DNA from: a virus
Virus record (IMG/VR): IMGVR_UViG_3300036466_000503
Span: 1 to 64,000 of that record
Length of the DNA stretch: 64,000 bases
Reading direction: 5' to 3' (one strand)
Part shown: in pieces, positions 43,921 to 51,348 of the stretch
Layout of the letters: each line of letters opens with the position of its first letter
How positions within the stretch are numbered: the stretch's first letter is position 1
Translations under genes and position numbers: made by a program
Notes under the pieces: generated by a model
The model's database searches: none
The model's input: the letters and a program-made list of their open reading frames with translations, nothing else
Told to the model about the DNA's origin: nothing

Positions 43921-45351
43921 ATGGCTTTTGGATATAAGGGTGGAAGAGTTAGCATGAATAGAACAAAACTTCCAAGCGACTCCTCTTATTTTTCTAATGA
44001 AATACTGAATCTGTTGGATTTAAACACACTTGATACCTCAGAGGTTACCAATTTAAATAGTGCTTTTTCATATAGTTGGGAGTTTAATCAACCACTAAAT
44101 AATTGGGATACTTCAAATGTAATTAATATGAGCCGTATGTTTTATAACTCTGATATGTTCAATGGAGACATTACAACTTGGGATACTGCGAAAGTACAAG
44201 ATATGTCAGAAATGTTTAATGGTGCAATGATGTTTAATCAAGATTTAAGCAAGTGGGATTTTTCAAGTGTAAATACTATGTCAGGAATGTTTGATTATTC
44301 GGGATTGTCTGATATTAATTACAATAAATTAGTTGAGAAATTGTATAGCCAAAAAAATGAATTAAATGAAAATGTAGAGCTTGGAGCAAAAAATACAGCA
44401 GTTGATAATACTAATCGTTCTAAAAGATTAGAATTAATTAACGATAAAGGTTGGGTTTTAAAGGATAATTCTGTTGTAGTTACAGTTGTAGATAGAAACG
44501 GAAGATTAATAAAAATTTCAAAAGACGGAGAAATAATAGAAGAAAAACAGTTAATTGATAGCGAAACTTACGGCAGTCATTTGGGAAGTTGTATTATGAC
44601 AAGGGGAGAATATATATACCTCAATACAAACCAACGGTACCTTTTAAAGTTTGATTTTGACGGCAATTTATTGTATGAAAGACAGTTTTTAAGCCCTGTC
44701 AATATTTTCGTAAACGAAGATAATGATGATATTTTTATATCTTATAACCTTTATATTGAAAAGATAAATGAAGATCTTTCTCAAATATGGAGGGTTAATA
44801 TAGGCGAACCACTTACAGAAGTTGCCGTTGATTATAATAACCAATATATATATATAGCAACAGATGTAGGACAGGATAATTCTTTAATTATGCAATTTGA
44901 TATGGAAGGAAATGAATTAAAGAGAAGTAATATTTATACCATTTTTCCGAAGGGGACAATAGTTGATAATGGGGGGAATATATATATTAGAGATTATTAT
45001 GAAAGGATTCGAAAATACAATTCAAATTTTGTGTTGCAGTGGACTTTTACAGGTCATTCTGATTATATAGATAAAATAAAATATAATAATGGAAATTATA
45101 TTTATTCAGTAAGTAGAGATGCGACAGTTAAAAAAATCAGCACAAGCGGAAGTGAACGGTGGTCTTTCGGCGGTTTCTCTTCGGCAGTATCAAATTTAGA
45201 TATTGACTTAAATGAATTTGTTTACGCTATTTCAAATCAACTAATATTAAAAAAGATTAGGCTTAATGGAGCAGAAGAATGGAGTCTTGATTTGGGTAGT
45301 GGTGGAGTAGATCATAATATGGTCGGTTTATCAGTCAATAATAAAATATAA
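43921..45351 (+). CDS. Second fibre protein: DUF285 repeats plus beta-propeller (476 aa)
   Basis: ATG start after GGGAGGCG. Opens MAFGYKGGRV, followed by three BspA-like units (FNQPLNNWDT, FNGDITTWDT, FNQDLSKWDF; residues ~58-130) and a cap with LGAKN and INDKGWVL. Residues ~185-476 contain repeated blocks (YIYLNT, IFISYN, YIYIAT, IYIRDY, YIYSVS, FVYAIS) that fit a six-bladed propeller. The fusion resembles an adhesin and is probably a receptor-binding protein. Confidence 0.75.
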   Translation: MAFGYKGGRVSMNRTKLPSDSSYFSNEILNLLDLNTLDTSEVTNLNSAFSYSWEFNQPLNNWDTSNVINMSRMFYNSDMFNGDITTWDTAKVQDMSEMFNGAMMFNQDLSKWDFSSVNTMSGMFDYSGLSDINYNKLVEKLYSQKNELNENVELGAKNTAVDNTNRSKRLELINDKGWVLKDNSVVVTVVDRNGRLIKISKDGEIIEEKQLIDSETYGSHLGSCIMTRGEYIYLNTNQRYLLKFDFDGNLLYERQFLSPVNIFVNEDNDDIFISYNLYIEKINEDLSQIWRVNIGEPLTEVAVDYNNQYIYIATDVGQDNSLIMQFDMEGNELKRSNIYTIFPKGTIVDNGGNIYIRDYYERIRKYNSNFVLQWTFTGHSDYIDKIKYNNGNYIYSVSRDATVKKISTSGSERWSFGGFSSAVSNLDIDLNEFVYAISNQLILKKIRLNGAEEWSLDLGSGGVDHNMVGLSVNNKI

Positions 45352-45364
45352 GGAGATGGTTTAA

Positions 45365-45556
45365 GTGATAGGATTAATGTTTAATGAAAGCAACAAGATA
45401 AAACTTGTTCATTATTTTCCTGATAGTGTAGATTTTCAGTTTGATATGTTGGTAGAAAGCCTTCCTACTAAAGATCCTGCGAAAGAGGGTATGAAAGCAA
45501 ACCTCTATCGTGATGAAAATGATAGTCTTTTTTGGAAGTACACAGAGGTTGTATAA
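45365..45556 (+). CDS. Small tail-accessory protein (63 aa)
   Basis: GTG start after AAGGAGATGG. Compact, with strands ESNKIKLVHYF, a short helix and NDSLFWKYTEVV at the end, similar in outline to the tiny proteins found after phage fibres. Function unknown. Confidence 0.6.
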   Translation: MIGLMFNESNKIKLVHYFPDSVDFQFDMLVESLPTKDPAKEGMKANLYRDENDSLFWKYTEVV

Positions 45557-45569
45557 GGGGTGAATCAAA

Positions 45570-45773
45570 GTGGATAAAAATAATAACGGTTTTGACGATA
45601 AAAAAGAAGCTCAAATATCATATGGGCTTGCTGCAATTGGTATTATAATGTCTTTATGTGCAATGTTTATTTTTGAAGAGTTTCAGGTTGCACAAAATAT
45701 GTTTTTTGCTTCAATGATACTTTCAGGTGGAAGAGATATTGTCAGCGGTCTAAAAATGATTATAAAGGGGTAG
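45570..45773 (+). CDS. Holin candidate (67 aa)
   Basis: GTG start after AAGGGGTG. A polar N-terminus (KNNNGFDDKKEAQ) leads to two membrane helices (LAAIGIIMSLCAMFIF and NMFFASMILSGGRDI) and a short basic tail. That size and topology, three genes after the amidase, suit a class II holin. Small-terminase or other small membrane proteins cannot be excluded. Confidence 0.6.
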   Translation: MDKNNNGFDDKKEAQISYGLAAIGIIMSLCAMFIFEEFQVAQNMFFASMILSGGRDIVSGLKMIIKG

Positions 45774-45775
45774 TT

Positions 45776-45904
45776 ATGAATAAGAATATTAATAGGTGTA
45801 CAGTTTACAGCCGTGTTGTTGGTTACCTTTCACCTGTTAACAATTGGAATGTAGGAAAAAAGGAAGAGTATAAAGACAGAAAAGAGTTTAATTTAAAGAA
45901 ATAA
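45776..45904 (+). CDS. Stand-alone glycyl-radical peptide, NrdD C-terminus-like (42 aa)
   Basis: ATG five bases after AAAGGGG. The peptide reads CTVYSRVVGYLSPVNNWN followed by GKKEEYKDRKEF. This is the C-terminal glycyl-radical segment of class III (anaerobic) ribonucleotide reductase, RVxGYLxPVxxWNxGKxxEFxxR, with the radical Gly at residue 16. The catalytic barrel is absent. By analogy with YfiD, which replaces the damaged radical domain of pyruvate formate-lyase, it may repair host NrdD. It is not a gene fragment: it has its own start, stop and ribosome binding site. Confidence 0.75.
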   Translation: MNKNINRCTVYSRVVGYLSPVNNWNVGKKEEYKDRKEFNLKK

Positions 45905-45910
45905 AATATA

Positions 45911-45940
45911 TAAGGGGTAGTTTATTCTACCCCTTTAAAA
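45911..45940 (+). terminator. Hairpin after the glycyl-radical gene
   Basis: AAGGGGTAG pairs with CTACCCCTT. An A-rich rather than T-rich stretch follows, so it is a weak terminator at best. Confidence 0.45.
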
Positions 45941-45953
45941 AAGGGTGATAAAA

Positions 45954-46313
45954 ATGTTTGAAAAAATAAAAAGTTATGCCCTGATAATACTGTCTGCTAT
46001 TGTTGGTCTGTTGACGCTTGGAAAGTTTACAAAAAGCAATCAAAAAATTAAAAAGTCGCAAAAGAGAATAGAAGAAATAAATAAAAAAAATAAAGATAGT
46101 AAAGAAAAAGTAAAAGATATTGAAGAAGAAATAGAAAAGATAGATAAAAAAGATAATAATAAAAGGTTAGATAAATTAGAAAGACAAACTATCATATTGC
46201 AAAAAAGAAAAAAGAAGTTAAACGAAAAGCTAAAAGAATTAGAAGAAGAGGGTGTTAAAAGTGAAGAAGACATTAGTGTTGATACTGATTATTTTGATGA
46301 TATTCTCAACTAA
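45954..46313 (+). CDS. Membrane-anchored coiled-coil protein, i-spanin-like (119 aa)
   Basis: ATG at 45954 after AAAGGGTG. One N-terminal membrane helix (YALIILSAIVGLLTLG) is followed by an almost continuous lysine/glutamate coiled coil and an acidic end. This is the layout of an Rz-type inner-membrane spanin. It overlaps the next gene by 53 bp in another frame, as Rz and Rz1 often do. The assignment is by topology and place, not homology. Confidence 0.55.
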   Translation: MFEKIKSYALIILSAIVGLLTLGKFTKSNQKIKKSQKRIEEINKKNKDSKEKVKDIEEEIEKIDKKDNNKRLDKLERQTIILQKRKKKLNEKLKELEEEGVKSEEDISVDTDYFDDILN

Positions 46314-46698
46314 TATTAGTGTTTTTGCTTATCAGAAAACAGAAGAAGGGTTTACCTTTTCTCATGAAGAATTAAACCAAATGATTAATAGAATGAAAAA
46401 ACAGGATAAAAAAATTGAGCTTCAGGATCAGAAAATAGATAACTTAGAAAAACAGCTATCTATCAGTAGAGAAACTAATGACCTTTTATTTCAGGACAAA
46501 GAGAATTTAAAACAAAAAATTAATCTTTTAGAAAAAAGAGACAAAGAAAAAGATATTCAAATAGATTTATTAGAGCAAAAAGTAGAAGAAAAAGATCTCC
46601 AAATAAGCGAATACAAAAGCCAGGCTTCTTTGGGTTATTCAGTAAAAATAGGAATTGTGGCTTTAGTTGGTGTTGTTGGTCTTAGTTTGATTAATTAA
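46261..46698 (+). CDS. Exported coiled-coil protein, spanin-partner candidate (145 aa)
   Basis: GTG at 46261 after AGAGGGTG. A strong signal sequence (KKTLVLILIILMIFSTNISVFA, cut likely after VFA) is followed by ~85 residues of coiled coil and a C-terminal hydrophobic helix (VKIGIVALVGVVGLSLI). There is no lipobox cysteine, so it is not a standard o-spanin. It would span the space between two membranes. Function is inferred from its overlap with 45954. Confidence 0.55.
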   Translation: MKKTLVLILIILMIFSTNISVFAYQKTEEGFTFSHEELNQMINRMKKQDKKIELQDQKIDNLEKQLSISRETNDLLFQDKENLKQKINLLEKRDKEKDIQIDLLEQKVEEKDLQISEYKSQASLGYSVKIGIVALVGVVGLSLIN

Positions 46699-46709
46699 AA
46701 AAGAAATTC

Positions 46710-46739
46710 AAGAGGGGGTTTTCCCCTCTCTTTTTTTTT
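46710..46739. terminator. Terminator between convergent arms
   Basis: AGAGGGG pairs with CCCCTCT, followed by T9 on the plus strand. It ends the late operon where it meets the minus-strand genes. Confidence 0.9.
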
Positions 46740-47184
46740 ACAAAAAAATCATATCGTCTGTAAAAAATTTTACAATAAGCATTCCTTCTTCATTTACATA
46801 GGATTTATAATCAGCTAATTTAAAGTTTTCAGCCTTAGCTCTTAAATACAAAAAATCATATATTTCTTTGTCGGTTATAACCTTTTGTTTTCCTACATAC
46901 TGTCCTTCTTCGGTGGTGTTTATCTTAAAGCTACTTGCATAGTCTGCTTTTTCTTTAAATAAACCTATTACAAAAGCATCTCTTTCTTCTTCATTTTCAA
47001 CTCCAACCATAATATAAGGGTTATTATCAGCTTCCTCTATAAAATTATCGTGTTTTTCGTTTAAATCTTCAAGAAGGGAAGAGGTAAAATAAATAAACAC
47101 TTTATTATTTTCGTTTAATTCTACCCTTGCAAAAGTTGAAGTTGAGCCACCAATCCAATTGAATTTATATTTTTCTTTACTCAT
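46738..47184 (-). CDS. Hypothetical protein of the par operon (148 aa)
   Basis: ATG at 47184 fits GAGGGGGAAG better than the TTG at 47190. Mixed alpha/beta, acidic. It faintly resembles its upstream neighbour (FARVELNENNKVFIYF against PFVSISNKNFNKIYLN), so they may be paralogues. Last gene of the ParM/ParR operon. Function unknown. Confidence 0.65.
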   Translation of the reverse strand: MSKEKYKFNWIGGSTSTFARVELNENNKVFIYFTSSLLEDLNEKHDNFIEEADNNPYIMVGVENEEERDAFVIGLFKEKADYASSFKINTTEEGQYVGKQKVITDKEIYDFLYLRAKAENFKLADYKSYVNEEGMLIVKFFTDDMIFL

Positions 47185-47587
47185 TTTCAACTTCCCCCTC
47201 TTTTAATGGTTCATTAAAATTAGTGTAAAATATATTATCAGAATGTTTTTTTATTTCATAGTGATATTTTTCTCCCTTTGGAACACCTGCAACCTCTGTT
47301 ATTTTCTCAATTAACTTTATTCCATTAATCATTGCTCCAATACCATCAGAGGGTTGAGATATTTTTACAGCGTGTATTTCTTCAGGATCAGCTTCAGTAA
47401 TATACATTTCTTTTTTCTCTTCGTCTAAGGCTATTTTTACAAAATCAGCATTATTTATTTTATCTCTTAAAAAGGTTGAATTTAAATATATCTTATTGAA
47501 ATTTTTATTACTTATTGAAACAAATGGTTTGTTAGGAGTGCTGCCTTGAGCAGAACTTTTAACTTTTTTTCTCCATTTAATAGCCAA
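47177..47587 (-). CDS. Hypothetical protein of the par operon (136 aa)
   Basis: TTG at 47587 after GAAGGGGGA, two bases past the ParR-like stop. Basic N-terminus (KWRKKVKSSAQG) then an alpha/beta body with a ITEADPEEIHAVKIS segment. It overlaps the next gene by 8 bp. Cotranscription with parM and parR suggests a role in maintenance. Confidence 0.65.
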   Translation of the reverse strand: MAIKWRKKVKSSAQGSTPNKPFVSISNKNFNKIYLNSTFLRDKINNADFVKIALDEEKKEMYITEADPEEIHAVKISQPSDGIGAMINGIKLIEKITEVAGVPKGEKYHYEIKKHSDNIFYTNFNEPLKEGEVENE

Positions 47588-47589
47588 TT

Positions 47590-47889
47590 TTATTTATCCC
47601 CCTTCTTTTTTAGAAAACCTTTTTCCATTAATTGAATTAATTTTTTATGGTTTTCTTCATTATTATTGATTATTTCCCCTTTTTTATCAGTATTTTGGAG
47701 TTTTTTTATCAACTCTTCATAAAAATATCCTTCTTCGTGCTTGTGGTATATTTTAAGGGCGTTCCTTATCAATTCGCTCTGTGGCATATTTTTTAATTTT
47801 TCTTTAATAAAATCCAATTCTTCCCTTGTCATATTATTTTCAGATATTCTTGCAGAAATAAGGAAGTGTTCAACTCTTTTTCTACTCAT
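47590..47889 (-). CDS. parR: ParR-like DNA-binding adaptor (99 aa)
   Basis: Directly downstream of and overlapping the ParM-like gene. Small and basic. The part HFLISARISENNMTREELDF with LKNMPQSELIRNALKIY is compatible with a ribbon-helix-helix followed by helices, the fold of ParR-type adaptors, and the C-terminal KKGDK tail is flexible. Such proteins bind centromere repeats and connect them to the actin filament. Gene order and size are the main evidence. Confidence 0.65.
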   Translation of the reverse strand: MSRKRVEHFLISARISENNMTREELDFIKEKLKNMPQSELIRNALKIYHKHEEGYFYEELIKKLQNTDKKGEIINNNEENHKKLIQLMEKGFLKKKGDK

Positions 47890-48910
47890 TATTACTCAAC
47901 CTTTGAGAATGGTACACTCCCAACTTATAATAACCTTTCACATTAGCCTGCTGTGGTTGGTCTAAAACTATTACATTCTTGTTGTTTTTATTTATAAATA
48001 GCTTTTTAATATAATCACCAACAACAATAGCTCCTCCACCTGCCAGGACTATGGTATCAACTCTATCTATCTGCCTATTCCATTGATCTATTAATTGAGT
48101 ATATATGTCTTCTGCAATTATTTCAAAGTTTTTTTGACATTTTGTTAAAATGTTTTCATATTTTTTTGTTCCGTGTCTGATTGTATCATTTCCCTGAAGG
48201 AAGTTATATTGGATAATGTTGTGGGGAATATCAGCTTCAATTGACTTAAAAGCGTCAGAAAGACCAATTTCAAGACCAATTTCTGTATTATTTACAGGCT
48301 CTATTCCTTCACCAATAAAAGCGTCAACAGTATTTCCTCCAATATCACACATAGCATATCTTGCATTAAGAAGAGAGTCTTCTTTAATTTCTCCCGAATA
48401 AGTAAGTATTTGGTTATAATAAGCTCCAATTCCCTGTGGAATACATATTACATTATCAACTATAACCTTTTTTTCCTGACCATTAATTGTAAACCTAAAG
48501 GTTCTATCTGAATAAAACTCCTTTAATTTTTCTTCGTATTCGCTGAATGTATGAATAGAGAGACCAAGAATAAGGTTACCTATTTCTACTGTGTCTTCAT
48601 TTTCTAAAAGGTTAATACCTGCAAGAAATTTTGCAACCTCACTATCGTCTCTAAATTTATCTTTACCAAAGTTTCCAATTCCACCATTACTGCCCTGCCT
48701 AATAGCATATTCTCCAACAAAATAATCTGTATCATTATAATTTAAGATCATTTTATCTTTTGAAAAACTATAATCATTATCATAAAGAATATTTGTTATA
48801 CTTTTTGGTCTGTGGATAATAGAAGGGAAGGTCTCTATTTTATCAACCTCTGTCATTATTTTCTCGCTATCATAACCATTATCCCAACCTACATTTTGAA
48901 TATATTTCAT
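47882..48910 (-). CDS. parM: ParM-like actin ATPase for DNA segregation (342 aa)
   Basis: Actin-family fold: phosphate-1 loop VGWDNGYDS (residues 7-15), phosphate-2 loop MCDIGGNTVDA (187-197) and adenosine motif LAGGGAIVV (289-297). Length 342 is right for plasmid ParM/Alp7A-type proteins. It polymerises with ATP and pushes sister plasmids apart through ParR bound at the centromere. First gene of a minus-strand operon behind a consensus promoter. A ParM in a phage genome implies a low-copy plasmid prophage. Confidence 0.85.
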   Translation of the reverse strand: MKYIQNVGWDNGYDSEKIMTEVDKIETFPSIIHRPKSITNILYDNDYSFSKDKMILNYNDTDYFVGEYAIRQGSNGGIGNFGKDKFRDDSEVAKFLAGINLLENEDTVEIGNLILGLSIHTFSEYEEKLKEFYSDRTFRFTINGQEKKVIVDNVICIPQGIGAYYNQILTYSGEIKEDSLLNARYAMCDIGGNTVDAFIGEGIEPVNNTEIGLEIGLSDAFKSIEADIPHNIIQYNFLQGNDTIRHGTKKYENILTKCQKNFEIIAEDIYTQLIDQWNRQIDRVDTIVLAGGGAIVVGDYIKKLFINKNNKNVIVLDQPQQANVKGYYKLGVYHSQRLSNNE

Positions 48911-48934
48911 TATTTACCCTCAACTCCTTATTTT

Positions 48935-49070
48935 ATAGTGTTTACGCCTTCATTACTGTCATTATAACAGCTTTCAGCTTTTGTGTCAACACTTTCTTTT
49001 ATTTTTTTAAAAGTGTAAACATAAATGTTTATAATTACTGATAGAATAGACCTTAAAGCGTTTACATTTT
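48935..49070 (-). promoter_or_regulatory. par operon promoter with centromere/operator-like motifs
   Basis: TTGACA (complement at 48984-48989), 17-bp spacer and TATAAT (48961-48966) form a perfect consensus promoter. Around it, GTAAAC motifs occur: GTAAACACTAT (48935-48945), a TAAACAT/ATGTTTA inverted repeat near 49016-49031, and TGTAAACGCTTT near 49055-49066. Type II plasmid centromeres usually lie at exactly this place and ParR bound there represses the operon. Confidence 0.75.
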
Positions 49071-49349
49071 AAGAATATAGTGCTGATAAGCATACTGTCC
49101 ATCTTCTGTTATTTCTATGATAGTTTTTCTACCCTCTGACCTTGATTTTAGAAACAATATATTCTCCAACTTCCACAATGTTTTGGTTAGTTGGTGATAG
49201 GTTGTATTCTCCCTAAATTGCCTGTCTAATTGATTTGCTACTTCCTGTCTATTAAGAGTACCTAATTCCCCAAATATCCTCAAAACAGCCCTTTCTCGCT
49301 TATTTAAAGTGGCAATAAAAACTTCTATACATTGTCTTTCTAATTGCAT
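49062..49349 (-). CDS. Winged-helix regulator (95 aa)
   Basis: ATG at 49349 after GAAGGGGG. Residues ~15-60 (LNKRERAVLRIFGELG then LNRQEVANQLDRQF) form a helix-turn-helix and the end (RKTIIEITEDGQYAYQHY) the wing. Located directly before the par operon, with an inverted repeat over its own promoter. A likely local repressor. Confidence 0.7.
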   Translation of the reverse strand: MQLERQCIEVFIATLNKRERAVLRIFGELGTLNRQEVANQLDRQFRENTTYHQLTKTLWKLENILFLKSRSEGRKTIIEITEDGQYAYQHYILKM

Positions 49350-49365
49350 AAAAAAACCCCCTTCA

Positions 49366-49407
49366 ATACGATATAAATATAATATCATACTAAAGAGGGA
49401 ATTTCAA
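49366..49407 (-). promoter_or_regulatory. Promoter and operator of the winged-helix gene
   Basis: Minus-strand TTGAAA (49402-49407) and TATTAT (49379-49384) with 17-bp spacing. ATACGATAT at 49366-49374 and its imperfect inverse ATATCATA at 49382-49389 flank the -10, suggesting autoregulation. Confidence 0.55.
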
Positions 49408-49424
49408 ATATTGTATTAAATTTA

Positions 49425-49649
49425 TTATACTGCATCTATATATTTTCGTTTACTTTTAGGTAAAAACAAAGGGGAAAGAAAACTGCCGTGCATATATATA
49501 GTTGCTTCAAATAGAAAATGTATGTGATCAGCGAAACTTGGGGAAGAAACAAGAAAAACGGTAAAGTAAGAGTTGATTGCTTTTAAAGTGTGTCCCATAA
49601 ATCCCAACAAGTATATCGCTGTTATTATTTTATAAGTTAGTTCTAACAT
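49425..49649 (-). CDS. Small membrane protein, tandem paralogue 1 (74 aa)
   Basis: ATG after AAAGGAGAG. Shares IYLLGFMGHTLKA, F..FL.SSP and FLPKSKRKYI with the next gene upstream; both are exactly 74 aa. Two membrane helices with the conserved SSP turn between them, and a basic KSKRKYI end. A duplicated membrane pair in the maintenance region could exclude superinfection, but there is no direct evidence. Confidence 0.65.
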   Translation of the reverse strand: MLELTYKIITAIYLLGFMGHTLKAINSYFTVFLVSSPSFADHIHFLFEATIYMHGSFLSPLFLPKSKRKYIDAV

Positions 49650-49680
49650 TTTTTCTACTCTCCTTTGTTAGTAGTTTAAA

Positions 49681-49905
49681 TTAAATTTTAATATACTTTC
49701 TTTTCTCTTTTGGAAAGAATAATAAAGAGAAGAAACTCAATAATGAATATATAATACTTTCTATATAAAAGGAGAAGATATCAACAATAGTTGGAGAAGA
49801 AGGTAAAAACTCTGTCCAAAATACATGTAAAGCTTTCAGTAAGTGTCCTAATACGCCCAAGAGATATATATTCTTTACAATTAAGATAATAATTTCTTCA
49901 TTCAT
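49681..49905 (-). CDS. Small membrane protein, tandem paralogue 2 (74 aa)
   Basis: ATG after AGAGGAGTG. Paralogue of the 49425 gene (IYLLGVLGHLLKAL, FLPSSPT, FFPKEKRKYI). Two hydrophobic helices (residues ~5-25 and ~45-64) and a basic C-terminus on the cytoplasmic side. Divergence is high outside the core, so the duplication is old or kept by selection for two different partners. Confidence 0.65.
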   Translation of the reverse strand: MNEEIIILIVKNIYLLGVLGHLLKALHVFWTEFLPSSPTIVDIFSFYIESIIYSLLSFFSLLFFPKEKRKYIKI

Positions 49906-49975
49906 TTTTTAATCACTCCTCTTTATTAGTATATGAATATAATACCATAATTTAAATTAGCTGTCAAGCATTATT

Positions 49976-50476
49976 TTAAATTTCTTTAAAATCACTAAAT
50001 AATACCCTCAAATCCCAACCCTTACCCAACCTTTTCAACTCTGTTGTTTCTTCAATAAAATATTCTAAAGGAATACTTTTAGCATTTCTTGGATACTTAT
50101 CTAAAAAATATTCGTTATTAACCATTGCATACCTTAAATATAAAAACTCTTCTATTGTTAAAGCAAAAGTCCTGCCTTTATGACTATTAATCCACCTGAA
50201 ATTTATCAATATATACGATTTATGATTCCAATGTTTATTAAATTCAATTAATCCCCTTATTTGTTCTTCAGATAATCTTTCAAAGGGGAAAGATTTACTT
50301 TCTGCTTTATCATTTATTATCTTTGCTTCAATAGCAATACTTTTTCCGTTTGCTGCAATAATTTCATCAAAAGGGCTTGAGCTTCCCCTGTACATTTGAA
50401 CATCTCTTAACCTTCTATGCCAAAGTCCTATTATTTCTGCCGAATCTTTAATATCATTTTGAAGTAAGTTTGCCAA
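49976..50476 (-). CDS. recU: RecU-like Holliday junction resolvase (166 aa)
   Basis: TTG start after AAGGTGGTG. PD-(D/E)xK core: SPFDEII with Asp37, then IAIEAKII with Glu50 and Lys52, then FPFERLSEEQIRGLIEF and YILINFRW, all typical of RecU and its phage relatives. It cuts four-way junctions formed by recombination or replication. Length agrees with a compact phage form. Next to small uncharacterised genes. Confidence 0.8.
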   Translation of the reverse strand: MANLLQNDIKDSAEIIGLWHRRLRDVQMYRGSSSPFDEIIAANGKSIAIEAKIINDKAESKSFPFERLSEEQIRGLIEFNKHWNHKSYILINFRWINSHKGRTFALTIEEFLYLRYAMVNNEYFLDKYPRNAKSIPLEYFIEETTELKRLGKGWDLRVLFSDFKEI

Positions 50477-50488
50477 ATGAACACCACC

Positions 50489-50680
50489 TTATATCCCAAA
50501 TAAGCTATTAAAAGGAATTTTAATATCACTTTCTCCTTTTTGTTCAACCAATACATAAACCCCATTGTATCCTTCATTATCAATTCTTCTCATAATTATA
50601 TCAGTATTACTAATATCAACCTTTGTGTTATCTGAAAACATAACAGAAACAGTTTGTTTTTTTAAATTTAATTCTTTCAA
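50489..50680 (-). CDS. Small hypothetical protein (63 aa)
   Basis: TTG at 50680 after AAAGGGGTG, the spacing used throughout this genome. Beta-rich (KQTVSVMFSDNTKVDI, GVYVLVEQKG). Family unknown. Confidence 0.6.
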   Translation of the reverse strand: MKELNLKKQTVSVMFSDNTKVDISNTDIIMRRIDNEGYNGVYVLVEQKGESDIKIPFNSLFGI

Positions 50681-50693
50681 GTTAAACACCCCT

Positions 50694-51146
50694 TTATAAA
50701 GTACTTAAAATTAATAAACTAAAACTTAAAGCAAGAAATAATAATTTTACATATCTTAAATCAGAGTACATTTTATTTACAATTTTCATATTTATTTCTT
50801 CTATTTCAGCATAATGATTAATCATTTTTTCATTTGCATTTAATTTGCTATCAAATTCATTAATAATTTTTTCAATAGTTTTTATCTTTTCCTGATAAGC
50901 CCAATTAAAACCCTTAAATAATTTAAATAAATAATAAAAAATAAAGACTATAACTGTTAATGCAGTCATGCTAAAGAAAATAACTATACTATTTGAATTA
51001 TTTAAATCTATTAGATATTCAATTTTAGTAATTAATATGATTAAAATAAAGAAATAAAATGTTGAAATTGCTTTAATAAAATAATAATCTTTATTAAGTC
51101 TTTCAATAAACTTTAAATACATATCTAATCTATCTTTTTCTTTCAA
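50694..51146 (-). CDS. Membrane protein (150 aa)
   Basis: TTG at 51146 after AAAGGGGTG. Two central hydrophobic helices (STFYFFILIILITKI and IVIFFSMTALTVIVFIFYYLF), a coiled-coil part (TIEKIINEFDSKLNANEKM) and a final helix (LLFLALSFSLLILSTL). This coiled-coil-in-membrane layout is seen in some abortive-infection or exclusion proteins, but nothing here proves it. Confidence 0.6.
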   Translation of the reverse strand: MKEKDRLDMYLKFIERLNKDYYFIKAISTFYFFILIILITKIEYLIDLNNSNSIVIFFSMTALTVIVFIFYYLFKLFKGFNWAYQEKIKTIEKIINEFDSKLNANEKMINHYAEIEEINMKIVNKMYSDLRYVKLLFLALSFSLLILSTL

Positions 51147-51159
51147 AGTAAACACCCCT

Positions 51160-51348
51160 TTATAAAATTATTGTACAAATTATTTCAGCTTTTCCATTTT
51201 CCCAAGTAAAAAGTTGGAGGAATTGATTATATGGAGTTACCTGAATAATTCTTTCTTCTAACCAACCCTCCTGATATCCACCCAAATGTTCAGGGTGGTG
51301 TTTTTGGAGATACTTCTCAATAAAATTAAGCTCTTTGTAATAAACCAT
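51160..51348 (-). CDS. Small hypothetical protein (62 aa)
   Basis: ATG at 51348 behind AAAGGAG and sharing one base with the stop of the preceding gene. Contains HHPEHLGGYQEGWLEERII. Soluble. Family unknown. Confidence 0.55.
   Translation of the reverse strand: MVYYKELNFIEKYLQKHHPEHLGGYQEGWLEERIIQVTPYNQFLQLFTWENGKAEIICTIIL

Noticed and set aside
45776-45904. Remnant of a deleted nrdD gene
   Set aside because: It has its own ribosome binding site, start and stop, and the preceding sequence is a different intact gene, so a functional peptide is more likely than a fragment.
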